Source: Gordonia westfalica (GTDB taxonomy: Bacteria > Actinomycetota > Actinomycetes > Mycobacteriales > Mycobacteriaceae). From it: 64,000 nucleotides of DNA. The notes under the pieces were generated by a model that worked only from the letters and a program-made list of their open reading frames with translations, did no database searches and was not told where the DNA came from. The number at the start of each line of letters is the position of its first letter. Within the stretch, counting starts at the first letter, position 1. This document shows positions 54,342 to 63,431 of the stretch, in pieces. Both the position numbers and the translations under genes were made by a program. The stretch is taken from positions 186,001 to 250,000 of the forward strand of contig NZ_FNLM01000036.1 of the NCBI RefSeq assembly GCF_900105725.1. The letters are read 5' to 3'.

Positions 54342-55583
54342 TCAGGAACCGACCGGGGTCGCCGCGGTGACTTCGTGTAGCGACACCGACGGGTCACCCA
54401 GAGCGCCGGGTGACACCGGGGTACGTTGCGCGATGAACTTCTTGCCGGCGATGAAGTCGGACGGTGCGTTCGCGGCCTCCACCGCGTGGACCGTCTCGTC
54501 GGCCCCGAGGTGGTAGAGGGCGAAGGAACCCGGCTTCTTGCCGGGCCGAGGTACGATCCGAGCCCCGGGCCTGACGAGACCGGCGATCTTCAGTTTGATG
54601 TCGAACTGATCCGACCAGAACCATGGAACCTCGGGCTCCGGCTGCGGTCGCCCGGTCAGCGCGGCCACGACCTGCTTGGCCTGGTCGGTCACGTTCGGGA
54701 TCGACTCGAGCCGAACCAGGTCACCGGTGTCGTTGATCGGTCGACGGGCGACGTCACCGATCGCGAAAACCGAGGGATCGCTTGTCCGCCCGCACCAATC
54801 GACGAGCACGCCGCCGTCGCAGGCCAGGCCCGCCTGATGGGCGAGTGCGTCGTCCGGGATGGCGCCGATCCCCACCAGGACCGTGTCGGCGGCAATGGTC
54901 GAACCATCCGCCAGGTCGACAGCCGTTGCCCAGCCGCCCTGTTGACGGACTTCCGTCACGGTCGCGTCGACCCGGATGTCGGTGCCGCGTGCACGGTGAT
55001 AGTCGGTCAACCGTTGCGAGAGATCTGGACTCGCCACTCTCGCCAGGATGCGGTTCTCGCGCTCGACGACGGTGACGGGCACGTCGTGCGACCGTGCGAC
55101 CGCGGCGACCTCCATGCCCACGTAACCGCCGCCGATGATGGCGAGCGTTCCGCGGGCCTCGAGGGATCGGCCCAGCGCCGCGGCGTCCTCGATCGTGCGC
55201 AGGGTGAGCACTCCCGCCGCGTCCGAACCGCGGACCGCCAGTCGTCGCGGTGACGATCCGGTGGCGAGCACGAGATGGGCGTATCCGAGCCGCTCGCCGG
55301 TCGACAACCGCACAGTCTGCGACGATCGGTCGAGTGCGGTCACCGATGCTCCCGTGCGGACCTCGATGTCGTTGTCGGCGTAGAAGTCCGGCGGCCGAAT
55401 GGGCTGCTGAAAACCCGGGTCACCGAACTTCTTCGACAGCGGCGGCCGGTGATAGGGGAGGTGGGGCTCGGACCCGATCATCACCACGGGTCCGTCGAAA
55501 CCGGCCTGCCGGAGCAGCGCGGCGAGCGTGGAACCGCCGTGCCCGGCCCCCACGATCACCACTGGACCCGATTCTGGACTCAT
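54342..55583 (-). CDS. NADH:ferredoxin reductase, P450 module 2
   Basis: 413 residues, ATG 55583 overlapping the P450 stop (ATGA). FAD motif IVGAGHGGS near 10, NAD motif IGGGYVGME near 150, second FAD motif [10 protein letters not shown] near 275, C-terminal [16 protein letters not shown] as in reductase 1. Same role: electrons from NADH to the [2Fe-2S] ferredoxin. Confidence 0.92.
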   Translation of the reverse strand: MSPESGPVVIVGAGHGGSTLAALLRQAGFDGPVVMIGSEPHLPYHRPPLSKKFGDPGFQQPIRPPDFYADNDIEVRTGASVTALDRSSQTVRLSTGERLGYAHLVLATGSSPRRLAVRGSDAAGVLTLRTIEDAAALGRSLEARGTLAIIGGGYVGMEVAAVARSHDVPVTVVERENRILARVASPDLSQRLTDYHRARGTDIRVDATVTEVRQQGGWATAVDLADGSTIAADTVLVGIGAIPDDALAHQAGLACDGGVLVDWCGRTSDPSVFAIGDVARRPINDTGDLVRLESIPNVTDQAKQVVAALTGRPQPEPEVPWFWSDQFDIKLKIAGLVRPGARIVPRPGKKPGSFALYHLGADETVHAVEAANAPSDFIAGKKFIAQRTPVSPGALGDPSVSLHEVTAATPVGS

Positions 55584-56926
55584 CGGCCCGCGAACTCGAG
55601 TTCGACCGGCATGTTCTTCAGGCCACCGACGAAGTTCGTCTGGATGAATGTGGTGTCCCCGGTGAGATGCACGGCCTCCAGGTGAGGAAGAAGTGTCTCG
55701 AACATGATGCGCAACTCGATCTTGGCCAGGTGCTGGCCGATGCACATGTGCGGTCCGTAGCCGAAGGCGATGTGCTTGTTCGGTCGACGGTCGATGTCGA
55801 ACAGGTCGGGCTCGTCGAAGACATCGGCATCGCGGTTGCCCGACTGGTACAAGAGCATGAAGCGGTCTCCGGGCTGGATCGATCGCCCCCGCAGCTCGTA
55901 GGGTTCGAGCGCAGTCCGCATGAAGTGCTTGACCGGTGACGCCCACCGCAGGGCTTCGTTGACGAGGTTGGGCACCAGCGACAGGTCGGCCTTGAGCCGC
56001 GACAGCACCTCCGGATGACGCGCCAGCGCATGGATGGCGCCGGCCATCGTCGACGAGGTGGTGTCGTGTCCCGCGGTGGCGATGGCGATGAAGTATCCGT
56101 AGGCCACTTCCTTCGGGAAGTACTCACCCTCGGCGGTTTTCGCCACGGCAATGATCGACGCCAGATCGTCGGTGGGGTTGTCGCGTCGATCCATCAGGAG
56201 TGCATCGAAATACGCGTAGAAGTCTTGGATCGTTGCGACCCATTGTTTGGCCGCCGCATCGGGGGTCAGCGGTTCGACGTCGTCGCGTGCCGCATCGGGA
56301 TCCGCGGTGCCGAAGAACTCCTGGGTGAGGGTCATCATCCGCGGTTCGTCGGACTCGGGCACTCCGAAAAGGCTCATGATGACGTGCAACGGGTACTGAA
56401 GCGCGAAATCCTTGACGAAGTCGATCTTTCCGTCGCCGGCGAGGAGTCGATCGACCGATTCCGTGGCCAAGCCACGGATGGTGTCCTCCCACTGTTTCAG
56501 GTTCGCGGGTCGGAACCAGTCGGCGGCGATGTCCTTGACCACGGTGTGCTCGGGAGGGTCGAGATAGGTCAAGGTCTCCAGGATGCGCAGGCTGCCGTTG
56601 TTGATGGTTTTGGTGAACTCGTCGCCGGCTCGGTTCGCGAGAATCGGATTGAACTTGCCCTTGTCCTCGCCGCCCGCGCTGGAGAAGACGTGCGGCTGGC
56701 GTTCGATCTCCATGATGTCGGCGTGCTTGCTCACGAGGTAGACCGGGTCATACCCCTCGACCTCCGCGACACCGAGTGGGTTGTTGTCGCGCAACCATCG
56801 GTATGCCTCGAACAGTTGGGCGTCGTCTCGGTGCCCTTCGGGAAGGACGATCTGCTGCGCGATGTGGGCCGGGATGGGCGCGGACGGGGCGGGCTGCGCT
56901 GTCGAGGGCTGCACTGTCGAGGTCAT
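55580..56926 (-). CDS. Cytochrome P450, CYP108 (P450terp-like) family, copy 2
   Basis: 448 residues. AGHDTTSS in the I-helix, EALR in the K-helix, [12 protein letters not shown] with heme Cys near 395. It differs from copy 1 mainly in the first 20 residues ([15 protein letters not shown]) and scattered positions; long stretches ([37 protein letters not shown]) are identical. Adjacent reductase, ferredoxin and alcohol dehydrogenase make this a complete hydroxylase module. ATG 56926 follows GAAGGAG. Likely substrate a p-menthane or p-cymene-like compound. Confidence 0.93.
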   Translation of the reverse strand: MTSTVQPSTAQPAPSAPIPAHIAQQIVLPEGHRDDAQLFEAYRWLRDNNPLGVAEVEGYDPVYLVSKHADIMEIERQPHVFSSAGGEDKGKFNPILANRAGDEFTKTINNGSLRILETLTYLDPPEHTVVKDIAADWFRPANLKQWEDTIRGLATESVDRLLAGDGKIDFVKDFALQYPLHVIMSLFGVPESDEPRMMTLTQEFFGTADPDAARDDVEPLTPDAAAKQWVATIQDFYAYFDALLMDRRDNPTDDLASIIAVAKTAEGEYFPKEVAYGYFIAIATAGHDTTSSTMAGAIHALARHPEVLSRLKADLSLVPNLVNEALRWASPVKHFMRTALEPYELRGRSIQPGDRFMLLYQSGNRDADVFDEPDLFDIDRRPNKHIAFGYGPHMCIGQHLAKIELRIMFETLLPHLEAVHLTGDTTFIQTNFVGGLKNMPVELEFAGR

Positions 56927-56987
56927 GGGTCTCCTTCGAGCGATGGGCTGTACCCGTACAGCATGTTGTCCACATCACATTCACCGC

Positions 56988-57027
56988 ATCACCCTGGCAG
57001 GGTATATCCGTCGCCCCGAAGAGGGAT
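56988..57027 (-). promoter_or_regulatory. CCC(N)GGGTGAT motif, P450-2 promoter
   Basis: On the minus strand CCCTGCCAGGGTGAT (56988-57002), about 62 bp before the P450 ATG, plus ATCCCTCTTCGGGGCGA (57012-57028). A second CCCGAAGAGGGAT occurs at 57087-57099, 72 bp from the first, close to the divergent ferredoxin. Confidence 0.65.
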
Positions 57028-57181
57028 TCTGGTGTGACAGAGGTTCGGTCGAATCTGGTGTACCTCTGTCGGACAGACGATTACGTCCCGAAGAGGGATG
57101 CGGATGCGGCCTGAGACCCCGCACCATGAGTACCGGGCCGGTGGCCCCGTCATATCAACCACACCCAGAGGAGGTCTCGTC

Positions 57182-57499
57182 ATGGCGCGAGTCGTGTATC
57201 ACCTGCCCGACGGCACCGAACAGGCCGTCGACGTTCCGACCGGCCAGAGCGTGATGGACGGATCCGTGCGCAACAACCTGCCCGGGATCGTCGCAGAGTG
57301 TGGCGGAAGCTGTTCGTGCGCAACGTGTCATGTCTTCCTCGAGGGAGCGGGGGCCGGGCAGTTCGACCCGCCGTCCGACGAGGAGGCCGAGCTCGTCGAG
57401 TTCTTGGAGGGTGCCCGTCCGACCTCGCGGCTGTCCTGCCAACTCATCGTCTCCGACCAGGACGAGGTGCACGTCGAGGTCGCCGACTCGTCGTTCTGA
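57182..57499 (+). CDS. [2Fe-2S] ferredoxin 2
   Basis: 105 residues, cluster ligands Cys 40, 46, 49 and 86. Nearly collinear with ferredoxin 1, including VPTGQSVMDGSVRNNLPGIV. Divergent from P450 copy 2 over 255 bp, so both share a control region. ATG 57182 follows AGAGGAGG. Convergent with the LuxR gene 10 bp downstream. Confidence 0.94.
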   Translation: MARVVYHLPDGTEQAVDVPTGQSVMDGSVRNNLPGIVAECGGSCSCATCHVFLEGAGAGQFDPPSDEEAELVEFLEGARPTSRLSCQLIVSDQDEVHVEVADSSF

Positions 57500-57508
57500 T
57501 CCCGACGG

Positions 57509-58204
57509 TCACATCGAGCGTCCGATCAGCTCGGCCCGGTTCGTCGCCCCCAATTTGCGCAGGATGTGCTTGACGTGTGTCTTGACCGTCTCGACCGACA
57601 GGGTGTACTTCTCGGCGATGGCCGCGTTGGACGCTCCGGCCACAACCTGTTCGAGAACCTCACGCTCCCGCTGAGTGAGCAGGGCTGCCGCAACAGCCAG
57701 ATCGGACGCCGCGACGGTCTCGGAAGCCTCAGCGGCCGAGTCGAATCCGAGGTTGAGAAGCCGGTCGCCGAGTCTGCGGTACCGCAACTGCTGCTCGGCC
57801 ACGAGATCCTCACTCTGCATCCGATCGAGCGCTGCGGTGGTGAGATCGATCAGGAGCCGACAGACCTCGGCTCCGTCCTCATCGAGCTCCCGGTAGACGA
57901 CGAGAGTGATGTCCGGTTGCACGGTGAACGTCGTGGCCACGTCCGTGGACAGCGAACGATCCCGGACGGCGACGGACTTGCCCTCGGCAGCAGCGTGATT
58001 CGCATCGGCAGTCCCGTCGTCGCCGTCGGGTCCGGATCTCGCGACCTCCCTGCTCCCGGCATCGAGCAGGATGACCATCGTCGCGGGGACGCACTTCGCC
58101 ACACCGTCACAGAGGGCGGCGGCCAGCTCCGTTCGGTCCGGTGCATCGAGGATGGCCGCCGCGGCCAGGTCGAGTTCCGGTCTGCTCGAGGGTTGAGGGG
58201 TCAT
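57509..58204 (-). CDS. LuxR-family regulator B of module 2
   Basis: 231 residues. C-terminal LuxR helix-turn-helix ([40 protein letters not shown]). The sensory part is shorter than that of module 1 regulators. ATG overlaps the stop of regulator A (ATGA), as in module 1. Confidence 0.85.
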   Translation of the reverse strand: MTPQPSSRPELDLAAAAILDAPDRTELAAALCDGVAKCVPATMVILLDAGSREVARSGPDGDDGTADANHAAAEGKSVAVRDRSLSTDVATTFTVQPDITLVVYRELDEDGAEVCRLLIDLTTAALDRMQSEDLVAEQQLRYRRLGDRLLNLGFDSAAEASETVAASDLAVAAALLTQREREVLEQVVAGASNAAIAEKYTLSVETVKTHVKHILRKLGATNRAELIGRSM

Positions 58205-59079
58205 CGCGCCGCAGTGGCGGTTCTGACTTCTCGATGGAAGGCCGCCGCCTGGGCGCGGGAACTCACGCCGATCTTGCGGAAGATCCGCCGTACGTGACAT
58301 TTGACCGTGCCGTCGGAGATGAACAGACGATCGGCGATCTGCTGGTTGCTCGCGCCCGTGGCGAGCAACCGGAGTACTTCGTCCTCACGTTCGGTGAGTT
58401 CGACCGTCGAGCCGCGGGTGTGTTCGTCGGCTCGGGACCCGGGGTGTGTCTCCTCGGCGAAGTATGTCTGGGGCCGGCTTGCGAGGGTCGGGTGCACGAT
58501 GTCGTCGACGAGTGCCGCCAGCTCCTGGCCCACCCGGCGGACACGACGGCGATTGTTCCGGGCGGCGATGACCGTCCCGGAGATCCGAGCGGCGAGGAGC
58601 AGGAGCCGGACGTCCTCGTCGGTGATCTCGTCACGGTTGCGGTCGACGTGCAGGGTCGCGACGGTACGGCCGTCGGCCACGATGGGTGCGGCCGCATAGG
58701 CGGCGGGATCGGAGAGATCGATGAGGGGCCGGTAGGCCTCCCGATGATAGGCATTGCGGCCTAGTACGTAGGGCCGTCGATGGCGGATCAGGTCGGCCTC
58801 GCGCGGCGCGCGGAGGAGCGGTACCGCCGTGCCGTCGACAGCGCTCAGCAATTCGTCGAACTCGTCGCGGATGCCCTCCCCGACGTGGACGTACTTCGGT
58901 GCCCACGAGGCGTCCCGCACCCAGGAGAACATCGCCTTCGAGAAACCCAGGGACGTGCAGGCCTCCCGGCAGGCGACAGCGCCCGTCGCGGATTCGTCGG
59001 CGCTCTGCAGCTCGGACAGAAAGCGACGCAGTCGCTGTGCGCTCGGTGCTGCTGCATGTGCGGAGTCCGCCGTCGTCAT
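58201..59079 (-). CDS. LuxR-family regulator A of module 2
   Basis: 292 residues. GAF-like segment ([20 protein letters not shown], about 130-150) and C-terminal helix-turn-helix ([40 protein letters not shown]). ATG 59079. Lies 75 bp downstream of aldehyde dehydrogenase 2, separated by a hairpin. Together with regulator B mirrors the tandem pair of module 1, and likely binds the shared promoter motif. Confidence 0.85.
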   Translation of the reverse strand: MTTADSAHAAAPSAQRLRRFLSELQSADESATGAVACREACTSLGFSKAMFSWVRDASWAPKYVHVGEGIRDEFDELLSAVDGTAVPLLRAPREADLIRHRRPYVLGRNAYHREAYRPLIDLSDPAAYAAAPIVADGRTVATLHVDRNRDEITDEDVRLLLLAARISGTVIAARNNRRRVRRVGQELAALVDDIVHPTLASRPQTYFAEETHPGSRADEHTRGSTVELTEREDEVLRLLATGASNQQIADRLFISDGTVKCHVRRIFRKIGVSSRAQAAAFHREVRTATAAR

Positions 59080-59111
59080 GAATGAGGTCTTTCGGATGGT
59101 TCGACTTGTGA

Positions 59112-59142
59112 CGCAGAGCACACTCTAGCAGGGTGCTCTGCG
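59112..59142. terminator. Hairpin terminator after aldehyde dehydrogenase 2
   Basis: Perfect stem CGCAGAGCAC / GTGCTCTGCG, 11-nt loop. Confidence 0.7.
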
Positions 59143-59154
59143 TCGACGCCGCGG

Positions 59155-60609
59155 TCAGCCCGCCGGGGGCAGGTAGACGGTGTGCAGATGCTGGAAGGTG
59201 TGCAGCCCTTCGGGGCCCAGCTCGCGTCCCATGCCGCTGCTCTTGATGCCACCGAACGGGGCGACCGGATCGTTCGTGTAGTGGTTCACTCCGACCGTGC
59301 CGGACTTGACCCGGCCGGCGAGTGCGGCGGCGCGTTCGACGTCGGACGACCACACCGAGCCACCGAGGCCGTACTCGCTGTCGTTCGCGATCGCCAGGGC
59401 TTCTGCCTCGTCGCCGAACGGGATCACGCTCAGGACCGGACCGAAGATCTCTTCGCGGGCGATGGTTGCCGTGTTGTCGAGGTCGGCGAACACCGTCGGC
59501 TGGACGAAGTAACCGCTGTCGAGGTCGGTCGGACGCCCGCCGCCGGTGGTCAGACGAGCCCCCTCGCTCTTGCCCTTGGCGATGTACCCCTCGACACGTT
59601 CCCGCTGGCGCGCGGAGACGAGGGGACCGACCTTGGTCTCCGGATCGAGGGGATCGCCGACCTTGAGGGACTCGGCGAGGCCGGTGAGCGCATCGACGAC
59701 CTCGCTGTACCTCGATCGCGGCGCGAGCACGCGGGTGTTGAGCCAGCAGATCTGACCGTTGTTCAGGAAGGTGACGCCGAACAGGGAGTCCATCGACGCA
59801 TCGAGATCGACGTCGTCGAGCAGGATCGCCGCGGACTTGCCGCCGAGCTCGAGGGTGACCGGCCGCAGCAGCCGGCCGCACGTCTCGGCGATCGAGCGGC
59901 CCGCGGCAGTCGAGCCGGTGAACGAGACTTTGTCGATTCCGGGGTGTTCGACGAGATACGCGCCGATCTCGCGTCCGCCGGGCACGACGTTGAGAACGCC
60001 GGGCGGCAGTCCCGCGGCGGCCGCTGCCTCGGCCATCAGGAACGCGTCCAGGACGGTCTCCTCGGCGGGCTTGAGCACGACCGTGCACCCGGCCGCCAGG
60101 GCCGGCGCGAGCTTCAAGAAGCTGATGGCCTGCGGCACGTTCCACGGGACGATCGCGGCCACCACGCCGATCGGATGCCGCGTCACCCGGGCGGTTCCGC
60201 CGAGCATGCCCGCACGCTCGTCGACCTCGGGGGCCTCGACCATCATCTGGCTGAAGTAGCGGAGCAGGACGGCTGGGAAGCCGCCCTCGAACTGTTCGGC
60301 GAGCCAGATGGGCATCCCGTTCTGGATGGACACGCGACGGGACGTCTCGGCGGCCCGTGCTTCGAGTTCGGTGGCGAATCGTTCGAGGATCTCCGCACGC
60401 TGTTTGGGGTGCATCGTCGCCCAACCGTCGGCAGCGTCGAAGGCCGAGCGGGCGGCGGCAACCGCGCGGTCGATGTCGGCGGTGGATGCCGAGGGCACAC
60501 TGCCGATCGAGCTCTCGGTGGTGGGCGAGTGAACATCGATGACATCGGTTCCGGCTGGACTCTGCCAGCCGCCGTCGATGTAGAACTCGCGGTAGTCGAT
60601 GGTTGTCAT
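59155..60609 (-). CDS. NAD-dependent aldehyde dehydrogenase 2
   Basis: 484 residues. PWNVPQ near 165, FTGSTAAGR near 235, LELGGKSA near 258, catalytic Cys in NNGQICWLNTR near 290, EEIFGPVLS near 387. Same reaction type as aldehyde dehydrogenase 1 but clearly more diverged from it than the two P450s are from each other. ATG 60609 follows TAGGAGCGAGG. Divergent from the CoA ligase over 275 bp with five motif copies. Confidence 0.92.
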   Translation of the reverse strand: MTTIDYREFYIDGGWQSPAGTDVIDVHSPTTESSIGSVPSASTADIDRAVAAARSAFDAADGWATMHPKQRAEILERFATELEARAAETSRRVSIQNGMPIWLAEQFEGGFPAVLLRYFSQMMVEAPEVDERAGMLGGTARVTRHPIGVVAAIVPWNVPQAISFLKLAPALAAGCTVVLKPAEETVLDAFLMAEAAAAAGLPPGVLNVVPGGREIGAYLVEHPGIDKVSFTGSTAAGRSIAETCGRLLRPVTLELGGKSAAILLDDVDLDASMDSLFGVTFLNNGQICWLNTRVLAPRSRYSEVVDALTGLAESLKVGDPLDPETKVGPLVSARQRERVEGYIAKGKSEGARLTTGGGRPTDLDSGYFVQPTVFADLDNTATIAREEIFGPVLSVIPFGDEAEALAIANDSEYGLGGSVWSSDVERAAALAGRVKSGTVGVNHYTNDPVAPFGGIKSSGMGRELGPEGLHTFQHLHTVYLPPAG

Positions 60610-60703
60610 CCTCGCTCCTAGATCAGCGCTTCGGCGGCGTACCGCTTTGTGAACGGCGTCACCACAGCATCGTCGATGATGCAGTCGAGTGCAATGGTTT
60701 GTT

Positions 60704-60714
60704 TGGTACGACCA
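60704..60714. promoter_or_regulatory. Palindrome of the [AT]GGTNNNACC[AT] type
   Basis: TGGTACGACCA, extended to TTTGGTACGACCAAA; about 95 bp before aldehyde dehydrogenase 2. Confidence 0.6.
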
Positions 60715-60718
60715 AAAA

Positions 60719-60759
60719 ATATCACCCGGCGAATGCGGCAACTACCCCTTTCGGGTGAT
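60719..60759. promoter_or_regulatory. CCC(N)GGGTGAT motif pair, ALDH2/CoA ligase promoter
   Basis: Minus-strand CGCCGGGTGATATT (60718-60731) and plus-strand CCCCTTTCGGGTGAT (60745-60759), facing the two divergent genes. Confidence 0.6.
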
Positions 60760-60825
60760 CTTCGGCTGATCAGGGGATTCTGGGCATGGTGGTTCGGTCT
60801 GCTGGGTGCACGAGGCTTGCAGATT

Positions 60826-60857
60826 TGGTCCAACCATTCTAGCCTTCGGGTGATGTG
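60826..60857. promoter_or_regulatory. Both island motifs directly before the CoA ligase
   Basis: TGGTCCAACCA at 60826-60836 followed by AGCCTTCGGGTGATGTG at 60841-60857; the latter ends 28 bp before the ligase ATG. Confidence 0.55.
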
Positions 60858-60884
60858 CGCAACAGACCAACGGAGGATGGCGTC

Positions 60885-62579
60885 ATGACGAGCGAACACA
60901 ACCTCGGCCGATACACCGCGGCGCAGGTCGACGAGTTCTATGCGAGCGGTCAGTGGACCGACGAGAACTTCACCGAACTGCTACGGTCCCGCGCCGAGGC
61001 CAGTCCCGACAAGGTGTTCGTCACCGACGGCGTGCACGCCCTGACGTATACGGACCTCTACGACACGTCGCAGCGGCTTGCCCTCGGGCTTCACCGCCGG
61101 GGGCTCGTGGCGGGAGACCGCGTGGCGGTTCAGCTGCCCAACTGGGCGGCCTTCGTCGTGATCGCCGCGGCGCTGTCCCGGATCGGGGCGGTCATGGTCC
61201 CGATCATGCCCATCTATCGCAAAGACGAAGTCTCACATGTTGTCTCGGACGCGTCGGTGAAGATGGCCGTCGCGCCGGTCGACTTCAAGGGCTTCGACTA
61301 CGTGTCCATGTTCGACGAGATCCGGCAGGATTCGGACACCCTGACCTCCATCGTGGCGGTGCGCGCTCCCGAATCCGTCCGTGGTGAACTCGCCGACCGC
61401 GACGTCCTCGTATTGGAGGATCTGGTCATCGGGGGCGTGTCCGCGGACCAGGTCGACGCCGAGCTGGACGTGCGTGTGCACCCCGACGATCCGTTCGTCA
61501 TCGTCTACACATCGGGAACGACCTCGCGTCCCAAGGGATGCCTGCATACGTTCAACACCTACGCCTCCGGCGCCCGCGCGCTGACCGTGGCGTTCGGACA
61601 CACCGAGGCCGACGTCCAGTTCGGGCCGTCGCCCATCACCCACACCACCGGCCTGGTGACGAGTGTGCTGATCCCTCTCCTCGCCGGCGCGTCCACGCAT
61701 GTGATGGCGGAGTGGAATCCCGTGCAGGGTCTCGCCGAGATCGAGAAGTTCGGCTGCACCGCCGCGGTCACGGCCACGACGTTCCTGCAGACACTGATGG
61801 CCGCCGCCGACGAACATCCCGACGCGGACCTCTCGTCGCTGCGCGTGTGGACCTGCGCCGGTTCACCGATTCCGTCATCCGTCGTGGAGAACGCGAAAGC
61901 CAAGCTCCCGGGGGCCAGCATTCTCTCCCTCTACGGGCGCAGTGAGAATCTCTCGACGACCACCTGCACGATCGAGGACGATCCGCAGCGCGCCGTCACC
62001 TCGGATGGCGCGGCGCTTCCCGGTGCCGAGGTCAGGGTGGTGGGCGAAGACGGCTACGAAGTCCCGCGGGGCAGCGAGGGCGACATCGCCTACCGCGGAC
62101 CCTCGCACATGATCGAGTACCTCAACCGGCCCGAGGAGACCGCCGAACTGTTCACACCTGAAGGTTTTTCGCGTTCCGGCGATGTCGGCGTGATGACCGA
62201 CGACGGATTCGTCCGGGTGACGGGACGGACCAAGGACATCGTCATTCGCGGCGGCATGAACATCAGCGTTCGCGAGGTCGAGGACAAGCTGGCCGACCAC
62301 CCGGATCTCTTGGCCCTCGCCGTGGTGGGGATGCCGGATGAGAAACTCGGCGAGAAGGTCTGCTGTTACGTCGTCGCCAAGGCCGGACACACCACACCGA
62401 CCGTGGACGAGCTCCGCGACTACCTCACGAGCCGCGGTGTGGCGATCCAGAAGACGCCGGAGCGGGTCATCGCGATCGATGAATTGCCCATGACGGCAAC
62501 CGGGAAGATCCAGAAGCACGTCCTCCGTAAGAAGGTCGCCGACGAACTCGACCAGCCGTCTGCCGCGGGTGCACTCTGA
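60885..62579 (+). CDS. Cyclohexanecarboxylate-type CoA ligase (ACS3)
   Basis: 564-residue ANL enzyme, homologous to ACS2 along its length. Phosphate loop YTSGTTSRPKG near 207, YGRSE near 350, hinge RTKDIVIRGGMNIS near 450, catalytic Lys in TATGKIQK near 545. Activates the acid produced by aldehyde dehydrogenase 2. ATG 60885 follows CGGAGGATGG. The stop overlaps the likely start of the thioesterase. Confidence 0.9.
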   Translation: MTSEHNLGRYTAAQVDEFYASGQWTDENFTELLRSRAEASPDKVFVTDGVHALTYTDLYDTSQRLALGLHRRGLVAGDRVAVQLPNWAAFVVIAAALSRIGAVMVPIMPIYRKDEVSHVVSDASVKMAVAPVDFKGFDYVSMFDEIRQDSDTLTSIVAVRAPESVRGELADRDVLVLEDLVIGGVSADQVDAELDVRVHPDDPFVIVYTSGTTSRPKGCLHTFNTYASGARALTVAFGHTEADVQFGPSPITHTTGLVTSVLIPLLAGASTHVMAEWNPVQGLAEIEKFGCTAAVTATTFLQTLMAAADEHPDADLSSLRVWTCAGSPIPSSVVENAKAKLPGASILSLYGRSENLSTTTCTIEDDPQRAVTSDGAALPGAEVRVVGEDGYEVPRGSEGDIAYRGPSHMIEYLNRPEETAELFTPEGFSRSGDVGVMTDDGFVRVTGRTKDIVIRGGMNISVREVEDKLADHPDLLALAVVGMPDEKLGEKVCCYVVAKAGHTTPTVDELRDYLTSRGVAIQKTPERVIAIDELPMTATGKIQKHVLRKKVADELDQPSAAGAL

Positions 62580-63379
62580 ACGCGGGCCGGATCCCAACCG
62601 ACGACTTCGTCGTCAGCGGCGCGGAAGCGCTTCTGCGCGTGCGTCCGATTTCACTCGGGGCGGATCGGGCCGAGTTGGCTGTCGAGTCCGGGCCATGGTT
62701 GGCCGACCCGATCGCCGGCGTGAGCCGAGGCTCCCTCGGGGTGGCTCTCGACGACGTCACCGGGCATGTCGTCGCGCGCGGAACCGACGAGCACCGATGG
62801 CCGGTGAGCCTTTCCATCCGTATCGATTTCCTGGCCGACCCACCGCTGGACAAGACGTCCATGAGCGTCCACGGTGAATTGATCGCGCGTGACGAGCGCA
62901 GCGGAACGACGCGCGGTTCGGTCACAGACGACTCCGGGCGGACCATCGCGCTGGTCACCCAGCGGTCGCACCTTGTCGCGGTCGAGGCACAGCCGACGAG
63001 TCCGCGGACATCGTTCGACCTTCCCTCGGTCGAGACGACCGTCCGGGACGCGTTGGGATTCACGGTCTCCGCCGGCGGCATTGTCGAGTTGCCGCCGACA
63101 CCGCTGGCGGCCAACGGGATGGGCAATGTCCATGGCGGCGTGCTGATCTGCGGATCTGAGTTCGCCGCCATGTCGGCGGTCGATGCTGGTGGTGTCCTCC
63201 GCACCACCAGCATCGACATCGCCTACGTCCGCCCGGGGAATGCCGGTGATACGACGACCTTCGCATGTGATGTCGTCCACCGTGGTCGTTCCATGTCGGT
63301 GGTCCGAGTGGTTGCGGCCGGTTCGACCGGAAAGCCCTGTGCCGTGGCGACGGTGATCGTGCAGACGGTGCCCGCGTGA
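62576..63379 (+). CDS. Double hot-dog acyl-CoA thioesterase
   Basis: Two hot-dog domains in about 267 residues; the second has MGNVHGGVLICGSE (PaaI-type) and TTSIDIAYVRPG. The first in-frame standard start (GTG 62639) would cut off FVVSGAEALLRV, which is conserved in the broken paralogue at 32.7 kb. The only candidate upstream is CTG 62576, which overlaps the CoA-ligase stop as CTGA; I annotate from there. It may relieve CoA trapping or remove dead-end esters. Forms an operon with ACS3. Confidence 0.8.
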   Translation: MNAGRIPTDDFVVSGAEALLRVRPISLGADRAELAVESGPWLADPIAGVSRGSLGVALDDVTGHVVARGTDEHRWPVSLSIRIDFLADPPLDKTSMSVHGELIARDERSGTTRGSVTDDSGRTIALVTQRSHLVAVEAQPTSPRTSFDLPSVETTVRDALGFTVSAGGIVELPPTPLAANGMGNVHGGVLICGSEFAAMSAVDAGGVLRTTSIDIAYVRPGNAGDTTTFACDVVHRGRSMSVVRVVAAGSTGKPCAVATVIVQTVPA

Positions 63380-63431
63380 AGGGATGTGCCCGCGGGCGTC
63401 TTACGTCGGTGGGGCGTTGTGGGTGAAGGGC

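Noticed and set aside
58631..60424. 597-codon minus-strand open frame
   Set aside because: Overlaps aldehyde dehydrogenase 2 in another frame; Arg-rich composition and no motif.
59182..60621. 479-codon plus-strand open frame
   Set aside because: Antisense shadow of aldehyde dehydrogenase 2.
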